DNA of 64,000 nt from Hybos culiciformis (taxonomy: Eukaryota; Arthropoda; Insecta; Diptera; Hybotidae), in contig OZ023273.1 in assembly GCA_964007475.1 (NCBI GenBank), positions 80,330,598 through 80,394,597 of the forward strand, in the 5' to 3' direction. Below are positions 10,374-23,639 of this stretch, one piece after another. How positions within the stretch are numbered: position 1 is the first letter of the stretch; the number at the start of each line of letters is the position of its first letter. The position numbers and the translations under genes are program-made. The notes below the pieces were generated by a model, which saw only the letters and a list, made by a program, of their open reading frames with translations, ran no database searches and was not told the origin of the DNA.

Positions 10374-10635
10374 TTAACATTGTACAGTAATCCTGCCTAT
10401 AACACGGTAGATTAGTTTGACGATATAGAAAACACGTTGTACAAGAAAGCAGGTACAACGCGCTCGTATGACCCCGTAAAACGCGTTATGCAATACGCGA
10501 AATTGATTACAGTACAGTAATAGAAAGTTGGAAATCCTCGCGTTATATGGGGGAAAACTAGTGTTATACGGCATGAAATCGCGTAATATGAAAACGATTT
10601 GTAAGAAAAACGTGTTAAAGGGGGATGAATGTATT
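10374..10635. repeat. Possible pogo/Tigger-like MITE remnant
   Basis: GTACAGTAAT occurs at 10382 and again near 10513. Between and after them are several short motifs of the ACGCGTTAT and ATATAACGCG kind in both orientations. This pattern is reminiscent of pogo/Tigger-type ends (CAGTA... with TA flank), but the element limits are unclear. Confidence 0.35.
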
Positions 10636-11471
10636 TCAATGTATTTCAATATTTCGGATTTATTCCAAGTCATCATCAGGACTAAAGTGCATAAAAGTTT
10701 AAATTTAAATAAAAAATAAATAATATCTTTATTTTTAGTAAAAAAAAAGTTTACATTAGTGCACCACACTGCTATAACATCCCCACCAAAAGTAATATGT
10801 ATATGAATTTTTCTGTCAAAACCATTAAGAAATTTGTTTTATTTTATTTTTTCTCAACCTTATATTACTACAACTTATTATTATCATTCTTCTTTTTTCC
10901 TTTGCAAATCGATTGTAGAGAACCATTGTAAAATTTTATTTTGATTCGAAAATTACATATTTTTGAATATTGGGCATATATTTATATTCATATGAATTTT
11001 TATAATATTAACTATCATTAAATCTGTCCTTTATAATAATATCTCTAGAGTGCTTTAGAATAAAAATTTTCTATTTTGTCCTTTTCATATTTCAAGTTTG
11101 GTCGAACGGACAAGTTTCCAACCGATTGATTTTTACGATCGGTAATTGTACCATTTGGTATAATTTTTTTTACATAACACTTTTGTAACCCATTTTAATA
11201 CTTATATATTATATATTTTTAATGTTATAATATAATTATATATATGAATAAATTGTATGTATGTAGTTATATGTTTCCGTTTATTGAAATAAATTGGAAA
11301 TTTAAAAAAAAATCAAATATAAGAAAAAAAAATACTTAAATATTTTTGTCGTAAATTATTTAGGTATGTGGGTGCACATTTATTCATCCATACACCATAC
11401 ACGTATGTACAAAATCTACTATGTACATACCTATCTACTGTACAAAGAAAAGGAAATTATTTTTGTTTATT
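10636..11471. other. A+T-rich stretch, nothing recognised
   Basis: No coding, RNA or repeat signal that can be supported. Confidence 0.5.
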
Positions 11472-11479
11472 ATTTAAAA

Positions 11480-11846
11480 GGCTACATGACATAACCGCGA
11501 ATGTCATAACCGCGAAACTTTTTTGTCATAACTACGAAATAAAAAATAAAAGTGTCATAACCGCGAAAAATGTCTTATATTTTTTTTTGTCATAACCTCG
11601 AAAAAATATGGCAAAAAATTGAATATAATAAAAATGTATTTGTGCGTTAAACGTTTTTTGCAAGTCGCATAAGAAGTATAACTTCAAAAATCCATATTTT
11701 GTGTTTAGCGGTTATAACAAAAATTTTTGTTATAACCGCGAAACACAAAAATTCGATTTTTATCATTTCGCTCATACAAATTCTAGTTTCGCGGTTATGA
11801 CAAAAATTTTTCGCGGTTATGACATTCGCGGTTATGTCAGTTCACC
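11480..11846. mobile_element. Foldback element, family 2 (CATAACCGCG type)
   Basis: The left end is GGCTACATGACATAACCGCG and the right end, reversed, GGTGAACTGACATAACCGCG. Both arms carry repeats of GTCATAACCGCGAA pointing inward. ATTTAAAA flanks both sides exactly (11472-11479 and 11847-11854), an 8-bp target duplication. The middle contains a second palindrome (TTATAACAAAAATTTTTGTTATAA, split here by A/T runs) and a GCATAAGAAGTATAACTTC motif. There is no reading frame. The layout matches family 1 (26748-27571 and 41828-42836), although the repeat sequence is different. Confidence 0.85.
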
Positions 11847-11854
11847 ATTTAAAA

Positions 11855-14800
11855 ATACGTAAATAAAAAAATCTTAAAATCACAATATAGGTAAGACGGC
11901 GATTATAATATTGTAATTTGTAATAAAGAACTGTGTTGTTTTACTCACGTACGTGCAAAAAAAATGATAGGGACTATAGTTTGTAATTTTAGAAATTTTG
12001 AAGAAGTTCTTATAAATTTTACCTCAAAAGCAAATATAAGCTAATTAAATATAGAATATACATACTCCATACTCTTTAAAGAACATAAAACACTCAAACC
12101 TGTTTTTGTAAGATTTTTTTTGTGCGGAATCAAATTGGAATTTTTGACGCAATTATCGATAAAAACAATTAGTAGGTTTGATAGTTTCTTAAATTTTAAT
12201 GTTTATTGCGAAAACTATTTTTTATAGCTACTCGTGAAGTTTAGTGCGATTTTTTTTATGCGATTTTTTTTAAGCTGTTTCACCGCCCTATTCGCCGCAC
12301 AAAAACAGGTTTGACTGCATGCTTTTGGAGCCTCTTTTTAAATGGACTAACTAAATCTAAACGTTATATATTTTATTTCTATATTATTACTTGCACTTGA
12401 AATATTATATTATAATTCAGAAGCGACAAGTTTCTGAATCTCGTACTTATCAAAAGTTAAACTGTTACAAGTATTTTAGTGCCAAACGATGAAAATTCCA
12501 TAACTAAAAATTCAAAAATTTGAACAAAAATACAAAAATTAATTAATATACCTACAATGACAAAAAGAACGATTAGGATTTGAAAATTTTACAGCAAAAT
12601 TTTAATTTTTTTTTTTCATATTTTACAAAAAAGATGGGGTGAGAAATTTCTAACAACAGAATGTCAGTTGGCCTTATGCTCCTGAACATAATGTCAATAT
12701 ACTTTATGACTTTATTGTAAAAAAAATCAATTGAAAAAAATTTTAAAAGCCATTGACCGTAACTCAATGAAAGAGTAAGTCTATGAAAAGAAAATAAATA
12801 AATTTATTTCAGAATCTCGTTACTTGTTTTTGCCCTTTTACAAAAAAAAATACAGTAAAAAGGCTAAAATACATTTTTTTGTATTCTCTGCTCTCTTTGT
12901 GAAGATTAAGGCAAAAAAAGATCGAATTTTAATTTCTCATAAAGCTTTATGATACGATAGAACATAGTCTTTTAAACACAATATAAAATTAATTAATCGA
13001 TATTTTTGTGGAGCTTGCTTTCGACTGCTGAAACAGATTTTTTTATGTTTTTTTAAACTATGGATCTAAAATGTAAAAATTATACATTATTGTAGTTACA
13101 TAATAGCCAAGAACCTAAATAGAATCAAATTTGAATGGTTTTATTTTATGACAACACAAAGTAGTGTCAATCAATTTCATTAGAGCTGACTCACCAGTTT
13201 TTTTAAAAGTAATCTTAAATGTTGTTTTATTTATTATTAACCAACTGAATCCCTATTTTACAAAATATTTAGTTTCTACATATTTTTTATAATAATTTTA
13301 TTGTACTTGAGTAAAAAAAAAACCTCCTTGTAATTTGGAACTAAAATATATAAACTTCAAAAAAAAAACATTGCAGAAACACTGCAGAATGATTTAAAAA
13401 TTAAATTGGTAATGGCATCCAAAATCCTAAAATAAAAATTCATCAGAAAGGTGCATTATCGGAAGAGAAGTAAAAAAGAAATGAGTAAAATCTTTAAATT
13501 GTGAACCCAAGCAAATAAATACAAGAAAGAGGGTTTAAAATCAAAAAAAAAAAAAAAACTGACTTTCTGAAATTGAATTAAATCTAAAAATTGTGGAATT
13601 TTGTTTAGAGCAAGAGCTAGCTATACAAATTATTGAATGCAGATTATTTAAATTGGTTTCAATTCTAAAAACCGGTTTTTAATTTCTTAGCCAAACATTA
13701 TTATGAATTCGTTCGTTTTCTTATTCATAATCTATTGAACAAAGACACGCATCTATTATTCCGCCAAAAATACAAAAAATTCGTTCCAAAATATGTGTTG
13801 AACTGGCTATCTTCCAAGACTGATAGTTTGAATAATTATTAAAATACTCGGATCAAAGGAAGCTCATATAATTTTGTCGGGCTTAGTAAATAATAATAAT
13901 AATAGAAAACTTACGGGTTTAATAGTTCTTGGGGCAAGGAATTTTATTTATTATTAAAAACATTGGACTTACATATTACTTTCTTCATATTTATTGCATA
14001 TTCATTCATCATTAAAAAAATTAAGAAATAAACCATATTTTAAAGTTAACTTAATACGATAATTTTTTTAATCAATTTTCAATCTCTTGGGCTAAAATAT
14101 AGGTCAGAAATGGTACATTAAGACAAGTGAATAAAAGCTTAAATTTATCAACGAGAATAAATTATAAGATATGTACATATATATGTAGTTATAATAAAAA
14201 ATATAAGAAAAGAAAATGTTATTACAAAATCTACTTAAAACAAAAAAAAAATTTCGTTTACCTTAATATAGTTTGAATTGAAGATTAAGTTAATTTTGTA
14301 ATAAATAAAAATGTACCTAATTGTATATTTAGTTAGAAAATCATTTTTAAACTATTTTGAATTACCTGTCCTAGAAGATAAGATTTTTTTTGTTTCTATG
14401 ATAAGACTATTAAGCTCATATGAAATACATCAAAAATATATACGAAATTAGTCATCAGCATTTGATGTTTGCTATTAAAGACGATCCTATAAATATTTAA
14501 TTATTTTTATTTATAAATTTTTTAGTTATTTTTATTTTGGAACTTGTATTGGACCGAGGCAGGACCTAACAGGTCTTTGGATAATGACAACTCCAACGAT
14601 GTGGCTAAAGTCCAGGATGAAACAATTCAATAATATTTCAATATTTTTGAAAGTCTTGAAAATTTTAATAACATATTCACTAAAAAAAATTTGAGAACGG
14701 AAAAATTCTTTGATGTTTCTTTCACTAACTAATAAATACTTAACAATTTTTAGGGATTTATGTTGAACTTGCAAAATATATAGCTAATTAAGTTTTCCAA

Positions 14801-15015
14801 TTCATACATTTTTTGCTTCAAATTTTATACTTACTGCTAATAATGTTGAAAATCTAGAGACACTGCAGATGTCCACAATAATGTTGCTGAAATTTCTGAA
14901 TTGTCCAGATGTCCAGTTTTTTTTTAAACCTGGTTAGAGACCAAGAAATCTTAACGATTTAGACGAAATCTGGACGTCTGTCAATCCTATATAGTATTAC
15001 ACTGTCATGATTATC
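11855..15015. other. A+T-rich intergenic-type sequence
   Basis: About 3.1 kb with only short chance frames. A C-terminal-like peptide (minus strand, about 14532-14600, GVVIIQRPVRSCLGPIQVPK) is slightly GC-richer and could be a LINE scrap, but cannot be assigned. Confidence 0.5.
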
Positions 15016-15269
15016 ACACAGAGAAAAATAAGGTCGTAACGTTTACGTCAAAAAAGTTCGTTATTGAAAGTCTCGTTAAAATAACGAAAATTTAAGAATA
15101 TGTAGATTTTGATAACGTAAATTTCGTATTTTTTCACATTACAGAAAAACTAACCTTTTTTAGTACTCGTTAAAGAAGTTCGTTTATCGTTAAATACGGG
15201 GAAGAAACATTTCAATCCATACAGAACTTATTTTTTGCATTTTACACATTGCCGTAAATTTAGTTCATA

Positions 15270-15335
15270 GCTCAATGACAGAATTGATGGATTGCAATGT
15301 TTAGGACAGTGGTTCGAATCTACAAGCGGGCATAA
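15270..15335 (+). ncRNA. tRNA-like relic (Ala-UGC-like)
   Basis: TAGCTCAATGACAGA fits an A box and GTGGTTCGAATCTAC a B box. ATTGCAA between them resembles an alanine UGC anticodon loop. Stem pairing is weak. It is probably the Pol III promoter of a SINE-like sequence followed by the A-rich block. Confidence 0.45.
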
Positions 15336-15337
15336 AA

Positions 15338-15470
15338 AAATTATTAAAAAAAAATAAATAAAAAAATTAAAAAATATAAATAAATAAAATTAATAAATAA
15401 AAAAAATAAATAAAAAAATAAAAAAAAGAAAAAATAAAAAAAAATTAATAAATAAATAAAAAAAATATAG
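15338..15470. repeat. A-rich (AAAT)n low-complexity block
   Basis: Imperfect AAATAAAT and AAAAATAAA runs directly follow the tRNA-like stretch, as a SINE tail would. Confidence 0.7.
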
Positions 15471-15668
15471 TCTAGTAAATTTTTTTTTTGTATTTGAGGT
15501 GTTTTTGCTGAAAAATTTGAAAGGTTTTTGGTTTCGGGGTATAACGAACTTTTTTAACGAACAACGTTCTTTTTTAAACGAAATGATCGTATGTGCAATA
15601 TCAACGAAATTTTCGTTAATTTTAACGCATTTTTAGTTTTTAGTAAGAGCAAATTTCTTTCTGTGCAT

Positions 15669-18260
15669 CTATTTTATAAGTGCAATCATGTTAATTTGAA
15701 GAAGAAAAAAAATTGTACTAAGCTCTTAAATAATTTGTACCATATAATTAGTTTCTCAAAAAAAAAAAAACTAAAAAGTAAAATATCAATTTAAACTTCA
15801 TTAAAATATATTTATAATTTGATTAAAAATAAATCATCAGAATTTTAAGTTAATTTTAAGGAAAACTTTTTTCTTTTAGTTTTAATTCTGAACAAAAATT
15901 TCAAAGAGTTTTTTTTTTTTTGATACACAATAAGGAAAATATTATTTTTCCTCAGTTAAACTTAACTACATATATACCTAAATATGTACAGTGAATTTTA
16001 TTTTTTTATATAAAAATAAAATCTAATAATATTTTTCTTTGCAATTTACTTTGATTAAAACTTTTTCTTCACAAATTGAATCTTAAATTTTTATTAAATC
16101 AAAACTTTTGGTGTATTTTTATGGGAACTTAATTTGCTCAGAAACATAAATAGATTTTTTCACCCTGAAAATGAAATGCTATACATATATATATATACTT
16201 TCTTGTTCTCTCTGTCACGTACAAAAATTCATATATCTAATTTAATTTGTTTATTTCCTTCACAAATTGTTACATACTGTGTTTTCTCTATACAGAATTT
16301 TTTTTTTTTTATTTTTGGTTTATTGTTTGGTAAATAAATCAGAGCTTTTTAACATTTTTGGCTCTTTACAATTATAAAATTTGACATAAAATTGATTTGC
16401 TCTTCAGTATGTAAAATGGTGAATTTATACTTTATAATCATACTTAATTGGAAAATTATACACGAAAATGGGTTATTATAAAAATAAAATAATTAAATAG
16501 TTATATCACAAATACGTTCCCTTCATTTTCTACAAAATGTGTTCTTTTTGAGAATGTATTTGAATACTCTAAAGTTATTAAATCAGATTTATTAATTGGA
16601 TCCTTAAAGCTAGATTTGAATGGCTGGTACTGCATGATAATTCTTGGAGAGTATAGATCAGGCTAGGATTTGCAGCCTATGTAACATGGCTAAAATTGAA
16701 TCAGTAATATATTTTTAAGGTTATTGTTTTTTTTTAAAAAAGTATGAGGATAACTTATTTTCAAGTGGAAGCATTGACATAAAGAGAAGTATTGTATATT
16801 TTAGATAAAGGTCTGTATCTTAAATTTGCTAAATAAATAATTAAATGGTGGCAATTGAAAATATTAAAAACTAAATGAAAAGATAAAATTATATTATTTT
16901 GCGACAGAAATTTATAATAAAAATAAAAAAAGTAAGAAATATAGAGTTAAGTAGAGAGTAAGCTAAATTAGAAAACGGTATTAATGAATTAAAATAAAGT
17001 TAATTTTGAAATTTGTCCTAGGATTAGATACTCATTTAAATACAGCAAAATTATTGTGTGTGTAAAGTATGCCAATCGTGACAGACATGACATCCTTATA
17101 TGTATGATATTGTTGTAAGTTTATTCTAATTCTAAATAAATTTTGTATAAAAAAAATTAATTAAAATTATCAAAAACTGAAATAAACATTATTATTTTTA
17201 TTTAAATTTTTTTATTATTATTAATTAAAAAAAAAAAAAATGCTACACACCGATTTTTCTTCGTTTGATCACTTTGCCCTTTGGCTAACATTAGCCAGTT
17301 CTTAATATAATTTTATATTAGCCCGACAAATCTATGAGCGATGTTGAAAAAAAAATTAAATTAAAAATTAGACTGCAAAAAAATGCGTCCTCTGGGGTTT
17401 TTCTACTAGCCGCGAAACTCAAAAAGTAGACAAATATTTAATTTTTTTTAAATTAAAAATTAAAATAAGTGTTCCGTAAAAATGTGAAAATAAGTTAACA
17501 AGAACTGGTTTTTATTTTTTTTTTATTTCTATTTAACTAACAGGGCAACTAAATACCATAAAATAAAAAAATATAAAAGTTATAGTTATAGGTTTATATA
17601 TAAGTATAATATTTAATAAAAAACAGAAATATGATTCCAACTTATCACAACACAAAAAAAAATATATATACATAAATATATGTAAAAGGTTCATAAATTC
17701 AAATATCTCTACATTAGTAAATTAGCTTTGATTAATGCAATCAGAAGAAAATCTTTTTAGTAACTATTATGTGGGAATTAATAACGCCTTAGCCGGTTAT
17801 TTACTTTTTATTTTTTTATTTTCCTAAAAATTAGAATATAACAACTGCTTCAAATGCCTTTTATCATAATAGAAATACCCAGTTCGAACTCTTCCCAATC
17901 TAATTATTTAAGTTTCGTTTTTAGTTTAATAGCATTTGTTATTTATTGTGATACAATTTTAAAAAGTTATCAAAAGTAGGTTTCAGTACACCGCACCGTG
18001 GGAAGAACAAGTTGTAACTTCGAAAATGGTCCGATATTCTGTCTAACAATTCATGCAAAAATACTTTAAGTACTTGCTTATTGATAAGTGAATTAAACAC
18101 AGTTTGTTCCCAATATTCTTTAAAATATTATCTAAGTGCTAAGTCATAATTATCGGTTTTACGACACCTTCCTGAAAGTAATAAAATTATAAATCTTCCT
18201 CATTAAATTATCTGCGAAAATGGAAAATATTTCTTTGATTATTTGGAAATTTTTTTTTTA
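15669..18260. other. A+T-rich sequence, no gene recognised
   Basis: Homopolymer runs and short frames only. No element boundaries could be supported. Confidence 0.5.
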
Positions 18261-18829
18261 GCTTAAAGATCGGTATTCAACTGAAGATAAAGTACAAAAT
18301 AAATTTTATCTTGAAAAGGAACATTATTGAGTGAGATAAAAATTGACACATGACTTTCTGACTTATGTAGTACCTAAACAAATTTATTTTTAATTTACTT
18401 ACCTCCCAGTTCCAACTTTCATTCATTTTATTTAATTAATTTTACCAATATTATTTTATTTTATTAAATTAAACTATTATTTTTATTTTAATATGTTTTA
18501 CCAATTTCAGTTAAGAAATTATTTTAGTTTTCTGATTTTTGTTTGTTTTCTTCAAACAACAAACGTCAAATTCTTTTTTCACGACCTAATGTCATAATTT
18601 ATCTTGAAAAGAATGTTCAAAACATTCTTTGCAAGATAAATTTTTGAAATAAAATTTATTTGAGTGAAAATATTTTCATGCAATTTTTACTCATATAAAT
18701 TTCCATTTATCTTCAGTTGAGTACCGATAAATTAAATTCACTCAACTAAAATTTATCTCAGATAAAATTTTATATGAAAAAGTAGATTTTATCTCCAGTT
18801 GTAGATTATATCTCCGACCTTAAGATTAC
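18261..18829. mobile_element. Candidate inverted-repeat element (CAACTGAAGATAAA)
   Basis: Near the left end is CGGTATTCAACTGAAGATAA. Facing it near 18700-18730 is, reversed, CGGTACTCAACTGAAGATAA. Further out, CTTAAAGATCGG on the left matches CTTAAGGTCGG (reversed) at 18817-18828. More copies of TTTATCT and AGATAAA lie between. It looks like a foldback or MITE with repeated sub-terminal motifs. No target duplication was found. Confidence 0.5.
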
Positions 18830-21499
18830 ATGTGAAATGTAATAAATTTAAAGATTTAAAAGCTAACAATAACATAATAATTAAACATTAAACTTAGATG
18901 ACAGAATAACATTAATTATAAATTTTTTAATATAAATTTTTCATATTTAAAACTAGTACGTGCGGAAATTGACAAAAAAGCGAAAAAAAAAAAAATTATT
19001 TAATATTTTTATACATATAGGAAAATTCAATATATTTTCATCAAATTGATCTTTATATTTAATTTAAAAAAAAAATTCTAGCTAAATTATAATTTTGTTT
19101 TCCAGTTTTTGTCTTTTATTATTCTTATCGAAATATAGCACCCACTACACCACATACTGTACACATAATGTACCTATATCCGGACATAATATATAGTTTT
19201 ATCTATATATGTATAAAGCAAAAAAAAAAAGCTTAATTTCAGTTGATTTTGTTATTGATGGCACCATTCCATTTTTTGTCTCTAAATTGGCGGAAAATTG
19301 AAAATTGAGTTTCTTTAGCAAAAAAAAAAAAAAAAAAATAGAAAAATAATTTTCAATATTTTTTGTGGATATAATATTATATACTCGTAGTATACATAAA
19401 ATAAATATATTTATGTTATATAGTCGACAAAAATGTCTAACAAACTTATAACTTAACTTTTTTTTTTGTGTTTTTATTTTCAATTCAAGCATTTCGTTAG
19501 TTATATACAGTTTAAGGGAAAAAAAAATTATTATTATTAGGTTTTTTTTTTTTACTACCAGAAAATATACTTTGGATTTTGCCTCAGAACAAATTGACGA
19601 TTTCTGATTGTCACTTAATTTTTTTGATGAAGGATTTTATGTTTCAAATTCTGCTATATAAAATCTTCTTGCTCGAGGTAAAAATATAATTTATGTTTGT
19701 TATTTATGTACTTTTTTTTAGTTTCCACAATTTGTTATATATTTTTTCATTTTTTTATTTTCATTTTAATTTTTATAATTTTCAATTAAAATCAAAAAGT
19801 GAAAAGTTCATATTATTTAAATCAGTTTTCTTTCAAAAAAAAGATGAGGCAATGGTTCAAGAACATTGCCGATTTTTCTGGTTTGAATCTGACAAAAAAC
19901 TACAGATTATTGAGGTAATCTTCTGAATTTGCATTTTCTTTTTGTGTAAAATAGTGAAACTGTATAATTTTTACTTGGGAATTCAGAAAGAATGGAGAAA
20001 CGTTTTTACGGAAAAATAAATTTAATGAAGTCTATATTTGCACAATTTCGCAACAGAAAAAGTAGGTATCTGCCTATTTTTTTAATGTCATTAGTATCTT
20101 TGGTTTTTTTAATTCGGTACGCTTGAAATAAGAAATTTAGGATACCCATGATTAGTATTAAATTTTTCATTAAATAAGTTCTTCATTCTATATTAGTAAA
20201 CATTTTCGTTCAAGTTGTTGAACTCACTTGATTCGGCAGAATTAGCATGAATAACGTTAAAAATTCTCTTATAGTGCTCAAAAGACTATTTGGACAACAA
20301 AGTCTCAAAAGGCCTTTTTTAAAGCGTGGTAATTTATTACTTTACTTAATTAACTAAGGATAAAAATCTTATCAACATATTTCGTCGACTAATAATTATG
20401 TTAGTTCATACGCCCTTGAAATAGTTTCGATTAGCATTTGAAAGTTTAAGTAAAATTGATGAAAAAACTGGCCGAAAAAATTACGGTTTTCACGAATAAA
20501 ATCTTAGGAATTTTGCACAAGATTCTGCAATGAACATATTAATAAGTCATCATTTGAGCTATACGGATCTATCAACGTTAACGCACATCAAAATATCGTT
20601 TTGTTTCACTTCATACATTAAAATTTTTTGAGACATATGATATGGACTAAAATGAATGAATATGAAATTATATAAAAATAAAAAAAATTATAATTCTATA
20701 AGAGAATTTGAGACATACCGTATTGAATAAAACGTATGTGATGTGTTAAAAGTGGTAATATATATAGAGGAACGAGTGAGAAAAGCGCTTGCTGGAAAAC
20801 CCATAACTGCATACTTCGATAGAAACACCCGAAAATGGCGTATGGACTAATATAATATTCAGTCGACGATATATGGAAAACTTTGGAAATTTTAACACGA
20901 GGTACGGCCATACTGCACCGTATCACCTGAATTTCAACCACTCAATATAACTTAATTCAAATATATCTTAATCTATTCGAATGAACTCTCAGTTTTATTA
21001 ATATTATCAATTTATTCCATTTTTAATGCTTATACAATTTTCGTTAAATATAAATATTATATATATAAAAAAAACAAAAAAAACAATAAATTAAATTAAA
21101 TCTAAAATAATATTTCAATAGTAATCGCTTTTTCTTTTTCTTCTTATTTAAAGGACCATTATAAACGATTTTTTTTTTATTTTTTATTTTTTAAATGGAT
21201 TTTTCTAAAATAAAAGAAAAATTAATTTATTTTTCAATATAATTTTTATTTTATTCGTTTTTGCAAAATTATATAATAATTGAAGTTTTATTTTTATATA
21301 TGTATATATAAATATATATTATGTGTAATTGATATTGTTATTTTGTGTTCGATTTAAGAATTTAAGAGTATAAAAATATTTGAAAGATATGATTTGTTAT
21401 CTGAGAAAATTTGAACACAGGGCTTTCTTTGCGCTAAATCGTAAAATTTGTAATTGACATCGAAATGCGACTTAAATTAATAAGTTTGGCCAAACAAAT
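18830..21499. other. A+T-rich sequence, no gene recognised
   Basis: About 2.7 kb. The block at 20690-20945 has higher sequence complexity than its neighbours but no recognised domain. The rest is homopolymer-rich. Confidence 0.5.
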
Positions 21500-22190
21500 A
21501 TTATTCTATTATATTATTATTCTTTATTTCATCATTCGTATAATTCTTAACAATTCATAAAATAGTACAAGAGATAAAGATACAAATATCTTAAACAACT
21601 AGCATATTATGAAAAAAGTACACTATGAAAAAGTTATAATTAATATAATGCCTAGGCTAGGCATAATTAAGATAATGCCTAGGCTAAAGGAAAATTATGA
21701 AGAAAAAATTTTACCTTGGGTTTTTTTTTAATGTATATAACTAAAACTTGAAAACTAATCGCTAAACCTACTTATTACTATTAATTGTTATAGTATTAAT
21801 TTAGTATTGGATATTTTTAAAGTTCCTATATATATATTTATGAAAAAGCATTATTGTATGTATTTATGAAAAAACAAGTAGATAAAAAGAAAAGAATTTA
21901 AATCTAGTGTAATAGTAGTAGAAACAAAAAAGAAAAGTTCATTCAGGAACTATATTATTAATTAGTTCATTAGAACTAAAGTGGCAACTCGTAATGAATT
22001 TTTCACTAATTTTCTTGACTTTATTTCTGATTTTGGATATTTTTGCTGGGTTGTGTAATTCCTCTGTTCTATGGTACCAAGGCAGATTATAGACCATTTA
22101 AAATTTTGTTTTGTTTAATTTGAAGTTTGGCTAAATGATAATTTGCGCAGTCACCCCAGACTGGGCAGCCGTAGGTTAAGATGTTTTGTA
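21500..22190 (-). pseudogene. jockey-clade LINE, RT C-terminal end and 3' region
   Basis: The minus strand encodes LTYGCPVWGDCANYHLAK (allowing one shift) and LHNPAKISKIRNKVKKISEK, typical of the RT C-terminal segment of jockey elements, then a 3' UTR toward about 21500. It lies in line with the minus-strand endonuclease at 23640-25075 but is separated from it by an inverted RT segment. Confidence 0.65.
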
Positions 22191-23639
22191 TAATAACTTG
22201 AAAAATATGACGTTTGTTTTGAATTAAAAACAAACACAAAAATCAAAAACATACCGTCATTTCTAAAAAACTTGATACGACTGAGAAATAGGAAAAAAAA
22301 AATTTCTCAAGGTTTAGCCTCCCACAATTAAAAGAGAAATAAGTTCTCTCAGCAAAAGAATATCGAATGCATTTTCAAAAATAAGAATTAAAGAATGCAG
22401 CGAAATGTTCTCAAAATTAAACGCAAATAGTAAATCTTTCTTGAACCTAAGTAAAGCTTTGAGCAAAAGGCCACATATTGTGAATAACGCAGGTAGCCTA
22501 TTCACATAGATTTAGAGAAATGCAACTAAATAGTTCGTTCGTTCGCAATAAATAATCAAATAATTGTCCTTTTTAATGACCCCAACAACGAAAACTTTGT
22601 TTTAAATAGCTTGCGCATAATAAACTAAAGAACTACCACAGAATTTGAAACAATCAGCCATAATCTATTAACTAGAGTTATTGCTACTCTAAAAAACTAT
22701 AAATATCCTGGTTCAAACAGAATTTGGAATATTTTACTAAAAAACCTACCTAAAAGGGGCTTAAAATTTCTGGTAAATTGCACAATAAATGTATAAAAAT
22801 AGGGTATTTCTCGACATTTCTGGAAAGAAGCTTGTGTGATCTGTATTCCGAAGCTAAATAAAGACCACTCAAAAGCTGAAAATTATCGCCCCATTAGCCT
22901 TGTCAACAGTCTGGGAAAAGTGTTCGAGAAATGCATAAAAAACGAACTGGATAAGTTTATAGAATCAAATGAAGCACTAACAAGGAAACAATTTGGATTT
23001 AGAGCTGGTCATTCCGTCAACCATCAGTTATGTAGAATAACAAATTACGTAATTGCTTGAAAAAATCAGTAGGAATGATATCGTGCTCGATGTTGAAAAA
23101 GCATTCGACACTGTTTGGCACAATGTTCTTATTTAACTTTTAATCCAATTATCCAAAAACTGGCTCGAAAATAGAAATTTTGTCGTTAAAATAAACAATT
23201 CAACTTTCTTCACCTATCACCATGAATGCAGGATTGCCCCAAGGCAGTGCAATAAGCACAACATTTACACACATGATAATCCAAAAACAAATAACACCGA
23301 ATTAGGCCTCTTCGCTGACGACACAGCAATTTATACATTTGAATTTTTATCTCATAATATATCACATAATCCAGAATACGCGTTTAACACTATTAATGAT
23401 AATCTAATCTAAATAAATGGGAAATTGAAATCAACGCGACAAAAACTCAAGCTTACTAGGAAAAGAAAATCTAGTAATCTACCACAACGGGTCTGACAAC
23501 TAGACCTCGTAGAAAAGCCAAACATAAAATATTTAGGAGTAAAACTTAAATTCAAAACACACATTGATTATACAATTAAAAAAACAGATACAATAGTTAA
23601 ATCATTATACTCCTATTAAATAGGAACTCCAAACTTTCA
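22191..23639 (+). pseudogene. jockey-clade LINE, linker and RT in inverted orientation
   Basis: On the plus strand the EN-RT linker (SFLNLSKALSKRPHI) is followed by RT blocks KAENYRPISLVNSLGKVFEK and TRKQFGFRAGHSVNHQLCRI. The following aspartate and FADDTAIY blocks are present in other frames. Many stops and shifts make it non-functional. The linker half is repeated, inverted, at 23640-24193. Confidence 0.8.

Larger units (their letters stand above)
15017..15668. mobile_element. Candidate DNA element with CACAGA ends
   Basis: The left end CACAGAGAAAAATAAGG faces a right end that reads, reversed, GCACAGAAAGAAATTTGC. Sub-terminal motifs GTTCGTT and AACGAAC/TTCGTTA occur in both orientations near both ends. 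The target duplication is not clear. It contains a tRNA-like stretch and an A-rich block. Confidence 0.4.

Noticed and set aside
20696..20941. 81-residue minus-strand frame in a higher-complexity block
   Set aside because: No recognisable domain, no splice or neighbour support; length is within chance for this region.
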